From NCBI GenBank assembly GCA_947685225.1, contig CANTUV010000014.1, positions 1,488,001 to 1,552,000 of the forward strand: DNA of 64,000 nt, given 5' to 3'. A program made the translations under genes and the position numbers. The notes below the pieces were generated by a model, which saw only the letters and a program-made list of their open reading frames with translations, was not told where the DNA came from and made no database searches. This document shows, piece by piece, positions 1-13,199 of the stretch; positions within the stretch are counted from its first letter, which is position 1, and each line of letters begins with the position of its first letter. This DNA comes from Garcia nutans. Taxonomy: Eukaryota; Streptophyta; Magnoliopsida; Malpighiales; Euphorbiaceae.

Positions 1-3000
1 AAATATGAATAATTCTCGAGTCATATTATTTGATCATTCGGCTGTATTAATGATAAGGAGGGAATTGAATAGAAATAGTATATACTGACTACAAATGAAT
101 GCTAAATAGCATTAAATGATTATTTATACTTATAATTAGTTATTAATTACTTCCGCAACTGAGACCGCAAAGCATTTAATAGGACATGTGAACTTTTCCA
201 ATTTACATGAGAAATGATCATATGACATTAATCATAATCCATTTCGTCGATTTCCCTCCCAGTATGCCAAATTCTACTAATTTATCTTTTAGTTAACAAA
301 AAAATTTTATATTGACCAAATTAATTTGAATTAAAAATATTTTAAATATTAATTATTTTAATAAGATGACTATTTTAATTTTATATAATTTTAAAAAAAT
401 AATAATTATAAAATTAAAATAATTATTTTTTAATGTAATTAATATATAAAATTTTTTTAATTTAAATTAATTTAATTTATTTAATATTGCTCGTTAGTTA
501 ATAATAATATTATTATAAACAAAAATATGTAAAATTCTTTATTTTGCAAAAGAATTAATTACTTGAAGAAAATTAAAAGATAAAATAAATTCTTAAGTGA
601 TAACAAAATAATTTATTAAATGTATATGATAACTTGAACATCTAAAAATGACAGAGCTTTTGATAAAAATATAAAAAAATTATAAATTTTTTTAATTAAA
701 TATATTTATAAATTATTTATTAAAATATTATATTTTTATTAATTTATAATGAATTTATAATTATTTATTATAAATTTATAAATTTTTTATAATTTATAAT
801 AAGTTTATTATAAATTTATTATAAAATAATTAAAATATAATTAGTTAAAAGGTAAAATTTTTTAAAAAACATTGGCTGTCGTTTCCCCCAAAAAGATATT
901 GAAATGCATCTGCAGCAGTAAAAATAAATCATTCAACGAAACCAATAAGATTTCATCTGTTATTGTATTTTTGGTTTTCGATACCTCAATTTTATTAACT
1001 TAAACTCTCATGTATTCATATTTTATGATTATTACTGGTTATATATATATAACATAATAAAAAATTTATTTATTAAAAATAATAATAATTAAATTAATTT
1101 TGATTTTTATAAAATTTCGATCTTATTTTTTAAATTATTAATTTTAAGATAGAATGATTATTTCGTAAAGGGCATTAATCTTTATATTATTAAGTGAGAT
1201 ATGTAAGTAATTGATGAAATAAAATATCGAAATAAATTTTTATTTTATTTTTTAAAGAATATTTTAATTTTTATATTGAGTAAAATTAAAATTACTATAA
1301 TAATTTTTTTTGTTAAAAATTTATAAAAAAAATGACGACCTTTGATATTTTACTTAAAAATATTTTAATCTTTATATATTATTGTGCTTTTAATATAATT
1401 ATAATTTTGGACTCTAAAATTTTAAAAATATTAACTATTTCTAATAAAATAATTTTAAAATTTAAAATATCCAATAAAATAAGCTGGACATGTATTCTTT
1501 TTTCCTTGTTTTGGTGGCTAATTTGTTGATTTTTTTGCCGTATATGTTTTTTTTTTATGTTATTAAGGGAATAAATAAATATTCATGAATTTTTTTAAAA
1601 AAATTAAATTTGATTTAGATAATAAATTAAAAATTAATTTATTTGAATTAAAAATATTATTTTTCATAATAAATTCTTTTCATTGTGTTTTCTAGGATTC
1701 ACTGTTTTTTTTTATCTTTTTTTTTATGACTTACTTTTATTCACTTTTATTTATTTTATTTTATATCAATTAATAGGATATTTTTTATTGGATTATAAAT
1801 TTTTTTGATCTTCATTTTTTTTGTTGCGTGTTGAATTTAGATGTATAATTCATATAGATCTATTTTTGAGCATTTTTTAGTAGGGAGAGAACAATTTAAG
1901 AGAAACTAAAATTAAAGATTTTGATAAGAGTTAGTGTTTATTTTTTTTTATAAATTTTAATTTTTAAAATATCTAAAAGGTTTTTTTTCTCTCTCTTGTA
2001 AATGGAGGAAGAGAAAAAAAAGTTGAAAATCTCTCTTCTTTGCCCTGTTATGAGTTGATTAATTTTTTTTTTGAAATTTTGAAATTTTATTTAATGAATT
2101 TGATGATTACAAAGAGATTAGAATTTAATCATAATTTTAAGATGTATCTATTTTTTGTTTCTATACTTAATGTTTATATTATTGATTAAAAAAATTTCAA
2201 TCACGAATAATATTTGTAATATAAAAATATAAAAAATAATATAATATTTTAAATTAAAATATTTTAAAAAATAAATAAATCCCCCAGCATTGCAAGTTTA
2301 TAGGCTAGTATGTGTGTGTGTGGTGTGTATATGTATGTATGTATATATATATATATATGTATATGTATGTATGTATCGTAAATAACTGTCCTCTGCTGTT
2401 TTTCAGCTCATTTCTTAAATATATATTTTAAGATTTCTCCTTGTTTTTTCCTAATTATAAAAAAATAGTGGCCCTTAGCACTTATTATTCTGAGCCAGCG
2501 AATAGAAATAAGTTTGAAAATTCAACTACGCTAAGGCCTAACAGACTATGAGAAGAGTATGGATATCGAATCTTGCTTATGTTGCCATAGACCCAACAAA
2601 GTTCAAATATATTTTAGCAAGAAGAGGAAATTATTCAGCTAATTAGGTGAGATTGATTTGGTCCAGCCGTAATATTGAATATTAGATTTGCAATAACTAG
2701 TAAGATCAAAATTGAAAGGAGAAGATCAATTTAATCGGCTAATTAAATGAAAGTTGGGAGTTTCAGCTGTTTTGCTTCATTTTAATTGTAGTCACCAAAA
2801 TTAATTGGCATTACTAGAAGATTACAAAGTCAAAGAAAAATTGGAAAACATAATAAATCGTTTTTTTAACAGGTTTGTCTAAAGCAAACCATTCACTAGA
2901 CTCGATGATTATACTTTTGTTACAGTATTTTACTTGATGATCATCACTTAATTGAGTTGAGAGAAAAAACAATAAAAAAAAAAAAAGAAGAAAGGAATTG

Positions 3001-3300
3001 CAAGTGAAAAGCAGATAAGAGAAAAGTGGCCTTCTTGCAAGTTGAGCTGGTAATAGAAATAAAGCAATTCTTAACAATAAGGCTAGGCAGTAGTTGGATT
3101 GATCGAGTTTTAGGCCTCGATTGATCAATCGAAAAAATTAAATTTTAAAACTCAACCATTGTTGATTGGTTAAGTCAAATTCGGTCTGATTTACTAGTAA
3201 ATGTACATACAGAAATTGACAAATTTAATCGGTTAAAACAAACATGATCAATTTGATTGGATTACAGTCACATTGATTGAGTTCAAACAATTTTGCTCAT
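1..3300. other. AT-rich intergenic DNA, no gene seen
   Basis: This stretch is extremely AT-rich and broken by stops in all frames; the short open frames in it have no protein-like composition. It holds a GT/GTAT/TA microsatellite near 2311-2376 and, at about 655-860, an AT-rich noncoding repeat built from variants of 'aatttattataaattta' that recurs elsewhere in the window. The part from about 3120 to 3300 has mixed 'aatttgattgg/aatcggtt' words reminiscent of old MITE debris. I see no coding exon. Confidence 0.6.
2311..2376. repeat. GT/GTAT/TA compound microsatellite
   Basis: Runs of gt, gtat and at dinucleotide and tetranucleotide units follow each other without a break. This is a simple sequence repeat in intergenic DNA. 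Confidence 0.85.
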
Positions 3301-4694
3301 TCCTGCTTAACACTACCTTTCCTTGCTGCCCAGATACCCAGCGAACGTTCAGAGGCATTCACATTTTATCAATTTCACATCCAAGCTGTTAAAGGTTATA
3401 CACAGGTTTATTGTCCTAGAAAGATCTGAAAATTATGCATCTTTAACTTCAGAACTGACTAGGATACACAGACACCCCCCACCATCTTTTCTGTCTAAAA
3501 AAGAAAGAGATGGTTTTTGGACTTGACTTCAGAAATGTAATTGAGCCCGCAAACTTCAAAGAATTATACTAAGAATAGCAAAGTATATTTTCTCCAGTTA
3601 AAATTCTGAAGAACACACAAGGATCATAGATTATATTGCCACAGACAATTCAACGCAGAAATACTTGAATGAATACAACAATGAAACGAGTGCAAAAAGG
3701 AGGCAGCAAGCCATCAGAAAGGGAGAAGCAGGATGAACCCCCCCTCTCAAACATGCTGTCAGGACTTGGGACATTTCAATAACTTTGACAGGGCATTTTC
3801 TCCAGAAATGTGCATTTACCAGTATAATCAACTAGCACTTAAAGTTTTGATACGGCATTTAATTCAAGATCTACAGGCACGTCTCTCTTCATTGATGAAG
3901 CATTTTGAAGCAATACTCTAAATTTAAATACAAGACCTTGCAGCTGTGCTTCTTTGAGAGGTCAAGTAACATATCCAAGCAATATATTATATTAGGCACA
4001 TTTCAGACAGAGACTCACAGCTTTTGCATGTGAAGTTGCACTCCTGATTTCAATCCTAAACTAGTTAGCCTCTATTTCATGGAATCCTTTTTCTCCACCA
4101 CGTTCCAAGTATGAATAAACTCTCTGACACTCTTCTCACATACACTCAAGAAACCCTCACTCGCATCATATATGACTCACTCATCACGTCACTTGTTCAC
4201 ACTTTCAACCATACCTCTAAATGAACCTTTACAAAAATCGTGGTCTAACACTAAATTTGTCGGGAAAGCATGTATGCAAATATAGATCATCAGTGAATTT
4301 CAGAGAATAGTGAAGGGCACATTAGTTCATTGTTTCATACCTACAAATGGAACAACTTCAATTGTTGCTTGATAATCAACAGCTAAAAGTAGTAATTCTA
4401 ACAAAGGCTGTTTCAGTAGCAACATAAAATCTTCAGTCTCAACAAGCCACTAACAATAATTGCATGCTTAGTTTATATTAATGTGTTAGTATGTCATAAG
4501 AGTTGGTCAAATACACAGAAACAAAAGATTTAGTTTAAAAAACAAAACATATGAAAAAAGTCTGAACCAGGGCAATATTATGTTAATAGCAAAATTGAAA
4601 GAGAGAATTTGTTAGGAGTCCCCAAAAAAGTTACATATACACCTGTGATGTTTTCCTGCACAAAAGAGTTGGTAATTCTAAGAAGAAACATTAC

Positions 4695-5651
4695 CTACAT
4701 CTTCATTTTAATATGTTGACAGCCAGAAACGCCTCCTTTCTTCATTTGCTGAATAGCAGTGTAAAGCTTCCTCCGAGGCCCAACAGCAAAGACACCAATC
4801 TCTTTGAGATCTTCAAGAGTAAGCAGTGGCAAAGCTTCCTCGTCCACTTCATGCATTTTGAATATGCCAGCATATTTACCGAATCCTTGCTCCTCCAACC
4901 ATCTTGTGACAATATTTACATCACATCCTCCAGACTTCATCTCATCCCAAACATCATCAGATGCAGGAGACCCATTATTCCCCTCATTACAAGAATCCTC
5001 CAGCCAAAACTCATTAGTTTTTCCTTGTTTTCTCGTATCATAAGCAAATTCATCCATATCAAACTCACAAGCCTCTTTGCTTATAGTTGCTGTTTCATGA
5101 CCTGGCAAGTCTAATCTATTATCATGGCAATAATCATTGCACTCATCTGAAGCTAACCTCACAAACTCTTTCGCACTGCAGTCCCTTTTATCTTCATTAC
5201 TAAATTGAGAACTACGTTTAGAACTCCAAAGACTGCCAAAAACAGTACTAGTCCTTTGGGTGCCACGACCTCGCCGCTTCATGATCCTACATTTCCTGGT
5301 TATGGTGCCAAAATTCAATTTCAGCTTGGTCATATTAATTTCATCTGAAGTCACTAAGTCAAAATCAGATTTCGAAGAGTTGGGATTCTTGCTCTCTCTG
5401 TTCTGCTGCAAATCAGCTGAAATCCTTGGAGTGACAACAGAGCCCAGAACTGCGAAGTCAGGAGAAGTTTGCATAGCAAACCCATATATGTGATCGTGTT
5501 CAGTCTCATTAGGATTCAGCAAATCATTTTCGTAACACCTGTGCCCTAAATTTCCCTTGGTTTTCTGAGAGAATCTACATGCAAAAGCTGCAGGAATATC
5601 CCCAATCTCACCTAGCCTAACATTTGGACGCCTCAACCTTTTGGAATTCAT
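4695..5651 (-). CDS. SAM (sterile alpha motif) domain protein
   Basis: The frame gives 318 residues from the chosen start. The C-terminal 58 residues (about 246-303) form a SAM domain: it opens with RWLEEQGFGKYAGIFK, has the central LPLLTLEDLKEIGV segment, and ends in the GPRRKLYTAIQQM helix, a typical protein-protein interaction fold. The N-terminus carries the basic block RRPNVRLGEIGD, which I associate with plant SAM-domain proteins; the middle is acidic and low-complexity with a basic KRRGRG patch, so a nuclear location is possible but inferred. The frame is open up to an ATG at 5729, but the bases between look like the 3' end of a 5'UTR intron (pyrimidine tract then TTGTAG), so I prefer the ATG at 5651; 5666 is an alternative. 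The stop TAG sits directly on a donor-like site (TAG|GTAATG), suggesting a 3'UTR intron. The family is a confident call; the biological role is unknown. Confidence 0.85.
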   Translation of the reverse strand: MNSKRLRRPNVRLGEIGDIPAAFACRFSQKTKGNLGHRCYENDLLNPNETEHDHIYGFAMQTSPDFAVLGSVVTPRISADLQQNRESKNPNSSKSDFDLVTSDEINMTKLKLNFGTITRKCRIMKRRGRGTQRTSTVFGSLWSSKRSSQFSNEDKRDCSAKEFVRLASDECNDYCHDNRLDLPGHETATISKEACEFDMDEFAYDTRKQGKTNEFWLEDSCNEGNNGSPASDDVWDEMKSGGCDVNIVTRWLEEQGFGKYAGIFKMHEVDEEALPLLTLEDLKEIGVFAVGPRRKLYTAIQQMKKGGVSGCQHIKMKM

Positions 5652-7359
5652 ACTTAGAACTAACATTTTACACAAATCTCTACAACGGAAAAGCTGAAGA
5701 TAATCCCAAAAACACAAAGCAAAAATCAAATATCCGAATCATCCAATTAAACAACATTCATCAATAGCAGAGATGAAAGAAGAAACAATAAAACCCAGAT
5801 AGAATATTGCACAAACCACATTAAAACTAAACAAAAAGTAAAGGCAAAAAAAAATCAAACCAGGTTAATAGAAATATTAAGAAAGTGAAAAATCAACACT
5901 ACCCGGATACCGAAAAATCCAAAAGTGAAGTTATGAACCTTGTAAGACAAACAGCTCCACTAAAGTCTGAATTTTTTCCATGTTTCCTGAAGTGGGTGAT
6001 GGTGAAGTAGTAGACTTTCTCAAATTCAAATTACAGTACAACTAATCTGAAAAGAGGGCTCGGTTTCCATTCGAAAGCAAAAACTACAGAAAAGCTTTAT
6101 TCTTTGTCTCTGTGCAAAACACGTTTAGATTAGACACTGAACATGGAAAAATACAGGTTTTGAAATTGAAATATAAAAGAGTCCATAGAAAAAGGAAATT
6201 TTCCTCTTGCTCCTCCAAGTTAAGACTCGGTAAGCTTTAGATCACTCTGGAGCCTGTACTAGTTCTTATACCTTGTGACATGCGGCCTGGTGAATACAGT
6301 CCACGTGTATTGAGATATACATGAGAATTCTAAATTCTTCCTATGATTCTTGATTTTTAAATTGCAAGAAAAATGCTTTCTTGAGAGACAGTGGGCTCAA
6401 ATAATCAGTGGTTTCTTGCTTCTCTTTTTTTTTCCCTTTTTTACTTTGTACTTTAATGGAAATTGATAGTTGCAACTAGAATAATACATAAAGAAAAGTT
6501 ATATAAGAGATTCTTGATCTTGAACAAGTTTATCTGCGACCAAATTGTGCTTCAATTTAGGGTAAGTTCAATCAAGAATTTATATAAGTAAGTTATTAGT
6601 GATAAAATCATTAAATCCATTTGTGTGTAGAGCCAAGAGATTCTGATTTCTGAAACTAAACAGGTGGTGGCAGGCTGCCGGAAATTTAAACAATGGTAGG
6701 TGCCCATTGGTCATTGGCTAAGAATTATAATGTGGCTGTACAATGAGAAATACTCAGAGAGCAATACTAAAAAATAAAAAAAAAACAATTTTGTTTCACT
6801 GAAAATTAGTTGGTTCAAAGCAATATGTGTATTTTGTACTTTTAACAGCAATAGTCTCTTATTTTGTTATAATAATTACATATAAATAAATTTATTTTAT
6901 TGTAAAATTATCTTTTTTTCTTTCCAATTTGCTATTAAAAATTTTTATTGTTTAAGCTGCAAGATATTACTTCTAATTTAAATAATTTATGCAATTATAT
7001 CAATAATTTAATAGTTGAATTTATTTTATCATATAAAATATCAAAAATTAAAATCCTAACAATTGCTCGTTCCTATTTTAAAAAAATTGTGTGAAAATTA
7101 ACTAGCTCCAAAAAAAAAAGTCAACCCTAAAAAAATTTCTTTCACATTCATATATTTCAATAGCTATCAGAACTTGCATGGACAAAAAAAGAGAAATAAA
7201 AAAAACACAAAACGGTATCGTATTTAAGCAGTCAACTTGCCACGTGTCCTGCCAGTTTTGTCCCTGGCCAATCACCACGTCACAAGCTCCCAAACAAACT
7301 TCCAGTTCCAGAAGAAGAGCCATTATCGGATTGATCGGCAGAGAATTTAAGGTTCAGCC
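5652..7359. promoter_or_regulatory. Divergent intergenic/promoter region, SAM gene and BSD gene
   Basis: About 1.7 kb separates the two divergently read genes. The left part probably contains the SAM gene's 5'UTR and its intron (on the minus strand a donor-like GGTATC or GGTAGTG near 5905 and an acceptor TTGTAG near 5680). The right part holds the BSD promoter. The middle is AT-rich and featureless. Confidence 0.5.
7240..7280 (+). promoter_or_regulatory. G-box (CACGTG) and CCAAT motif upstream of the BSD gene
   Basis: CCACGTGTCC at 7240-7249 is a good G-box/ABRE core, followed by CCAAT at 7268-7272 and CACGTCA at 7276-7282. They lie 80-120 bases upstream of the BSD start codon. G-boxes are bound by bHLH and bZIP factors; that this one works is inference. 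Confidence 0.5.
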
Positions 7360-10300
7360 ATGGACTTATGGCATAAAGCTCGAACTTTCGCCGAGGAAGC
7401 CGCAAAGCGTTCTCAAGAGTTAACCAAGGAAACAGCCAAGCGATCTCAACACCTCACTGTCGGCTATTCTAAACTCTCGGACATCGTTCTGGAAACAGCT
7501 AAACGCTCCAAGGAGATCGCCGCTGAAGCCTCTAAACGTTCACAGGAGATTACTATTGGTTCTTCCAAACTATCCGATATCATATCCGAGACGGCTAAGC
7601 GTTCCAAGGAGATTGCTGCTGAGGCTTCCAAGCGAGCTGACCAGATCAAGTCTTTAGCCGAAGGGATCACTCCTTCTGGTTCTCTCCAGCGTACTGAGCC
7701 TATTGTGGACGCGCAGCAGGAGAAGGAGAAGGAGCTCGAGAGATTCGGTGTTACAGAGGAGTTGAGAGAGTTCGTCAAGGAAATTACTATAAGCACATTT
7801 CAAGACTTTCCATTACAAGGTACACTACATAGATTGTTTGGTTGCTGAGAAAATATAGGAAATTAAAGAGAAATTAGGGCTTCTAAAATTAAATCTAATT
7901 GCGGGAATTTTGTTTTATTGTTTTCAATTTTGGCTTTTACATGTTAATCAAGAAGTGTTTGCTGTTCTCTTTTTACATTACATAATCAATGTAATTATGG
8001 GTTTAAGCATTTGGTTATGTAAATTTGATGGTTGTATTGTACGTAGATGATTCGGAGATGTCTGACGTGCCCACACTATCAAATGTGAGGCAGGATCTTA
8101 CAGAGTGGCAAGAAAAGCATGCCAACCTCGTCCTATCAACTGTCAAGGTTGGTTCATCATTCGTTACACACATATAAGGAATATTATAAACTCATGAATG
8201 AAATTGAATTTATGAGTTAAATGTTCTACCTAAAACTATTGACCTATTAACAAGGAACAGAATGCCAGATTTAAAAGGATTGATTCGTTGCTTAATGAAT
8301 GAAATATTGAGGAGCTTAAACAAGCTCTTGGATTTTGTATATCTTTCTGTCAACATGGTTGATATGAAATCCACCTTTTGTAAAACCATTAGCTTGGTGA
8401 TAATCAATCTCCTAGAGTTACTTGGCTTGCAGATGATATTATAATTTGGCCTTCCATTAGTTGGTTTTTTATTAGTCTTGCCATCTCATTCAACTACGTT
8501 GTGAAGTTGAAAAGTTACCACTGGTTTTTAGTGTGTAGCTTTTAGACATGGTGTTAAAATAGTTTTACTGGATTATTGGCTGCTGCTGTCAGCTTGCTTA
8601 GCCAGTGAAGTGGTTCTGCATATGTTCAAGAGACTAGAGATCTAATCTAATCACAAGGGTAAGAAAAGGGGACATCAGCCATCTATTATGTCATCTAGCC
8701 ATAGGAGAAAAGATGAGTTCACTGATGCAGAGTAGTGAAGAAGAGGATAACACAAGAGAATACAAGTCTTTCATGTTTTTGTATTTCATTGTCTTGTTGA
8801 CTGTGTGTATCCTAATTATGGACTGCATTTGTCTTACCATCAAGACAACTACTTTTTTCGTATTTGATCTTTTTGTTGAAATGGGCAATTTTTTTTTTTT
8901 TTTTGCATTAAGCATTATATTCACATTTCTATATCATTCACATATCAATCATAAACTGTGTTCTCATTCCAAGGTAATTTAACTCTTTAACTTATAGTAT
9001 AGGCATTCATTTAGATGATTGAAAGGGCCACGTCCATTAAACCTGCTGTTCAGATGTTTTACAATACTCATAAGTTATTAGCTACAATTTTTTTCTATGC
9101 TTTATTGCAGGAAATATCAAAGTTCAGATATGAGCTGTGCCCACGTATTATGAAAGAAAGAAAATTCTGGAGGATATATTTTATTCTAGTTAATAGTCAT
9201 ATTGCTCCGTAAGTAAATCACTGACTTGCCTCTTGAGCTGAATGATTTCAAAAGTTTATTGCCTTTCTCAAATGGAAGAAATAGTTTATATATTTTTTAA
9301 GAAGCACATTTGTTTTGAAGAATATCTTATAAATATTTATATAATTAACAAACTGAGAAGGCCTCTGTTCTTACGAAAAAAGAAAAGATTGGCATTGGTC
9401 CCTAATTTAGCCTTAATAACAGTCTTTATGGCCTTAAAGCTGAACATGCTTAATCCTCAATGGCATATTGACAGTTAATCTTTGATGAGTCTACCTTCCA
9501 TTGAATTGGTAGTGAACTTTTTGTGCATAATTTCATTGATTTAGTAGCGAACTGTTTGTGCATATTTTCACTTTCTGCCAATTCTGTACCCTGATCCCTC
9601 CTTTTTTTTTTTGCAGACCTTTCTTGGAAACAGATTGTATAAGTTTTTGAGAATTTTAGATGTTGATTGTTTCATTCTAGCTAGCATTTAGTCATTGATG
9701 GCTGCTTGAGTCTAAATGATCATGTTTTGCTGAAAATACTCCTAGAGATGTTCAAAATGTAAATAATTGCTTTCTTATTTGCTTCTATATGATATCTAGA
9801 CCATGTGGAACTTCGTCAATTTCTCCTAGTAGCTCTTTTACTTAGGTTGTAGTTATTAATACTTTTGTTAGTTGTTATATTTTGGAAACTCTTAAATTTT
9901 TATTGTTGCTTTTAGCTATGAGAAACAGTACATGGAGGAGGCTACACATAAATCTGCTGAGCAAGTAGAAGATAATGAAGTGGAGGAACCTCCAAAAGCT
10001 GTTGTAACTTCTGAACCAGAGGTGAAGAAATCAAACGAGCAAACTAAAGCATCAGCTTTATCATCTACTGACCAAGATTTGGATGTGTTCCTCCTGTGTG
10101 AAGAGAGTGATGAAGGCCTAGGTACATCATCTTTTAGGAAGTGGGTTGTGGGTGTTCAGTAAAATAACGTACCTGTCTTTTGCTTGCTTGTTTTTCCTTC
10201 AAATGCATAATACCTGTTTTCTATATTCAGATTTATGAAACCTATTCATAGCTTGAATGTTAAGATTGTCCAGTTGACCTTTGTTCCATAAAGGGCAAGG

Positions 10301-12440
10301 CAATTGGATGTCAAATCAAACTAACAATAGGGATGTTGGATGACCTACTCAAGTGACATATCAGCACTTGATTTTTTAAGCTTGCGAAGTGCATTTCGTT
10401 TTTTGGCTCTTAATTTCTTAAGCACATTATACAAAATTTCACATCGCTTTGTTAAGTGAAAAATTCACAACATCTGGCTCTTACTCCAACTAACATCACC
10501 ACCACTATACACACCTCACTTCACCCCCTGCCAACAGCGTTGCCATGATAGTTGTTGCCACTGCCCAGAGCCATGAATTGCTCTCACTCCACCGCCAGCC
10601 ACCAATCTTAACAAGTAACCACTACTTTCATTATTGTCGCTGCTGGTACCATCATTATCACCACTGTGGTCACCATCAAGATCATCACGGCTACTACAGT
10701 TCTCATTGTGAAAACGATTAACTACATCACACCATTGCATCAACCATCACACTATCCCACCACCTTTTGTGCCATTAGAACTATTGTTATGACCATGGCT
10801 ATCATTCACCACTGCCTCTATCATCACTAGCATCACCATTATATCTAATTGCGTATTGCATAAATTACCACCAAAGTTCATGCTCCTTTGCCGCCATGTT
10901 TAAACATTACTGCTATGGTTACCATTACTAATATAATTTGACCTTTCAATCATGGATTCTAACACTTACAAACTCGGTTATAATTTTCCTTTTTAAATCT
11001 TATCAATATAGTATTATCTTTCAGCTTGTAAAGTTTCAGCATTATAATTATTTAGCTCTTCATCTTCTAAAACTAATTTTTAGTTTTATCAAACACCATC
11101 TTAGTCTATTTTTCGTAATCTTTGTTTGTTAGTCTTGTAATCCAATTAAGGATTTCCATTTGGTCATAAATTTTCTTTTGTCTTGTTTACCATGTGCGAT
11201 CAAATTTGGCATGGATCATTAGATACTAGATACAAACTGCAGATGTTCTGGCCAAAGATTAATGAGAACTTAAGATGTTCTAATGGACTATCTGGTCTTA
11301 CAGATGATGATGATGATAATGAAGATGGGGCCTTTGATGATGATTTTGACAATATGATGGATAGTTTGGTAAGTTACAGCTTATTTTATTTTTCTGTTGT
11401 ATTTGGTCATTGCAACAAATTTTAGACTTTGTCCTTGTCCTGTGAGATGGATGATGTGGCCCTATCGTGACCATTTTACTAGACTTTAACCAACTCGAAT
11501 TTGAACTTTGATATGGTAAAATAATTAGTTGAAAAATGTGAATCAACATCTCGAAGATAGTGAATCAAAGAGCAACAGGCAGGGAGTGGCTAGGGGGCTC
11601 AACTATCCTTGCTCCCACCACCTAGAGAGGGTGGCTTTCAGTTTGTAGCATGGGACCCCTTCTCATGCCTATGTCCTATGGGGAATGAGGTGGGTGTTGA
11701 TTTGTCCTCTGGTACCCGAATCAAAACCCTGTCCATAATGCCAGTTGAAAGAGAAAAAGAAGCTGGTGGGAGATTGGGGGGAACAGGAAAATGTATAAAT
11801 CGCAGATGTTAAATTTTGTATGTGCATTGGGATTTATTATGATTCCAAGACCTATTTACGTACAATTCCAGGTCCCCTGCTGTTCAAACCATTTCTGCAG
11901 TTCTGCCCTTTGGTCTTGTATTCTTGGATTATGGCATCCATGACAGAGTCTTTTATGCAACAAACAAATTCCAGTAGTATATGGTATTTTCTTAAAGAGA
12001 TACATTTCTTTGCTGGGATGCAAATGACAATTCAAGATAGGTGAATTGATATGATCAACTTCGTTTTTATCTTTAGTATTTCTTTGTCATTTAGGCATAG
12101 CCTAATTGGTCTTCTTGCTTATGTGGAGTATGATGGATCCCAGAATCTGCCAAATATTGAATTATTAGATAAAGCAGGATTTTTTTTTATGGGGCAGGAT
12201 TAGGAAAGGGCTTCTCCCATTATGTAGCCTAGGCTCATTGGGCCTCTCAGTAGAGCAAAAAAGGCAAATATCTTTGGTGCCAATTAGAGGAGTCTCAAAG
12301 TACCATAGAATGTGTGCTATAATTCTGAGAGAACTAGTTGGCACCAGAATTGGGTTTCTTTAGTGTCTGTGCTTTATATGTTCTTATATTATTTTTGGAT
12401 CTTTCTTAACCTGCAGGATGATGAGAAAGAGAAGTTATAG
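7360..12440 (+). CDS. BSD domain-containing protein, six exons
   Basis: Exons chosen by frame and GT-AG sites: 7360-7819, 8047-8147, 9111-9208, 9916-10121, 11304-11368 and 12417-12440. Joined, they make 954 nt and 317 residues with no stop. Residues 1-100 form an amphipathic, probably helical segment made of AKRS/SKLS units repeating every 11, 11 and 10 residues. The BSD domain spans about residues 160-218 and contains LTEWQEKHANLVLS, FRYELCPRIMKER and the diagnostic adjacent Phe206-Trp207 pair of the family. The C-terminus is acidic, ending in Asp-rich exon 5 and a seven-residue exon 6. BSD domains occur in TFIIH p62, synapse-associated proteins and plant proteins of unknown function; this one is of the plant SYAP-like type with an N-terminal helical repeat. 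No membrane segment or signal peptide is visible. The family is certain; the function is not known. Confidence 0.93.
10490..10930. repeat. Degenerate ACC/ATC trinucleotide tract inside intron 4 of the BSD gene
   Basis: For about 440 bases the plus strand is dominated by cac, cat, acc and atc triplets (for example atcaccaccactatacac). It looks like an old, mutated trinucleotide repeat. It creates an apparent Asp/Gly/Ser-rich frame on the minus strand that is compositional, not a gene. Confidence 0.6.
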
Positions 12441-12915
12441 AAAATTGCTGATGGGCTATAACATCATGGACTAATGGAAGTTCAGATTTATAAGAGAGGA
12501 AAAAGCTGCATTGCCCCCTGGAATAAGCAATTTGGCGGATACTGTCTGCGCTGTAGCTTTAGGTATCACAATGTATAATCTCTTCCTCGCTTCTTTTCCT
12601 TTCATTCCTTTCATTTCTGTGTAAATAATGTTTCTACTTCCAATTGTTAAAATTCTACTCTGTTACTTAAACGTAATTAATGTTCAGTTATAGTGTTTAT
12701 ACGGCCAGTAGATGACATTATTTATCTTTTCATTTCATTTTCCTATTCAAGAGTAAATTGAAACCAAGTCCCAATGCCAATGTATCATAACTACAAGGGT
12801 CAGATTTTCTTGTTCGCTTCTAAATGTATGTATGATACAGTGCTTTTAAAATTTTTTTTTGGCTCATATGTTATAAAATCGAAACTTTCTTATGGTTAAT
12901 TATTATTTATAAGTA
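12441..12915 (+). other. Probable 3'UTR of the BSD gene and downstream flank
   Basis: The bases after the stop are less AT-rich than the intergenic DNA further on and probably contain the 3'UTR. No clear polyadenylation site can be fixed by eye. Confidence 0.4.
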
Positions 12916-13196
12916 CTCTCTTCCTCTTATAAAGATTATTTATTATTTTATTTTAAAATATTTTAAAATAATTATCCACTTTTATTTATAGAATATATTT
13001 AATATTTTTTTTATTTTACTTTTAAATAAATTTACACTTTAAATAAAAAATTAATAATAGTTTAAACTATTTTTAAGATAAAATAAATATATAAATAAGA
13101 GTAAAAAGGAGAAATGTATGAATTATTAATGTATTAATTGTATTTTTTTAAAAAATTTATAAAAAATAAAATGGATAATTTTTGTGAAATGGAGAG
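12916..13196. mobile_element. Stowaway-like MITE (candidate)
   Basis: The left end after a TA reads ctctcttcctcttataaaga, and the right end read in reverse complement starts ctctccatttcacaaaaatt. Both resemble the terminal repeats of Stowaway/mariner MITEs, and the interior is about 280 bp of AT-rich noncoding sequence. The right-hand TA is degenerate (ATCA), so the boundary is uncertain. Confidence 0.45.
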
Positions 13197-13199
13197 ATC

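Noticed and set aside
7464..7796. A 110-residue minus-strand frame opposite BSD exon 1
   Set aside because: It is the mirror of the repeated AKRS/SKLS codons of the real exon.
10516..10743. An Asp/Gly/Ser-rich minus-strand frame
   Set aside because: It comes from the degenerate ACC/ATC tract in a BSD intron.
11580..11800. A GC-richer stretch in BSD intron 5 considered as a SINE
   Set aside because: Words like ggtacccgaatc resemble a B box, but no A box at proper distance and no poly-A tail or target duplication was found.
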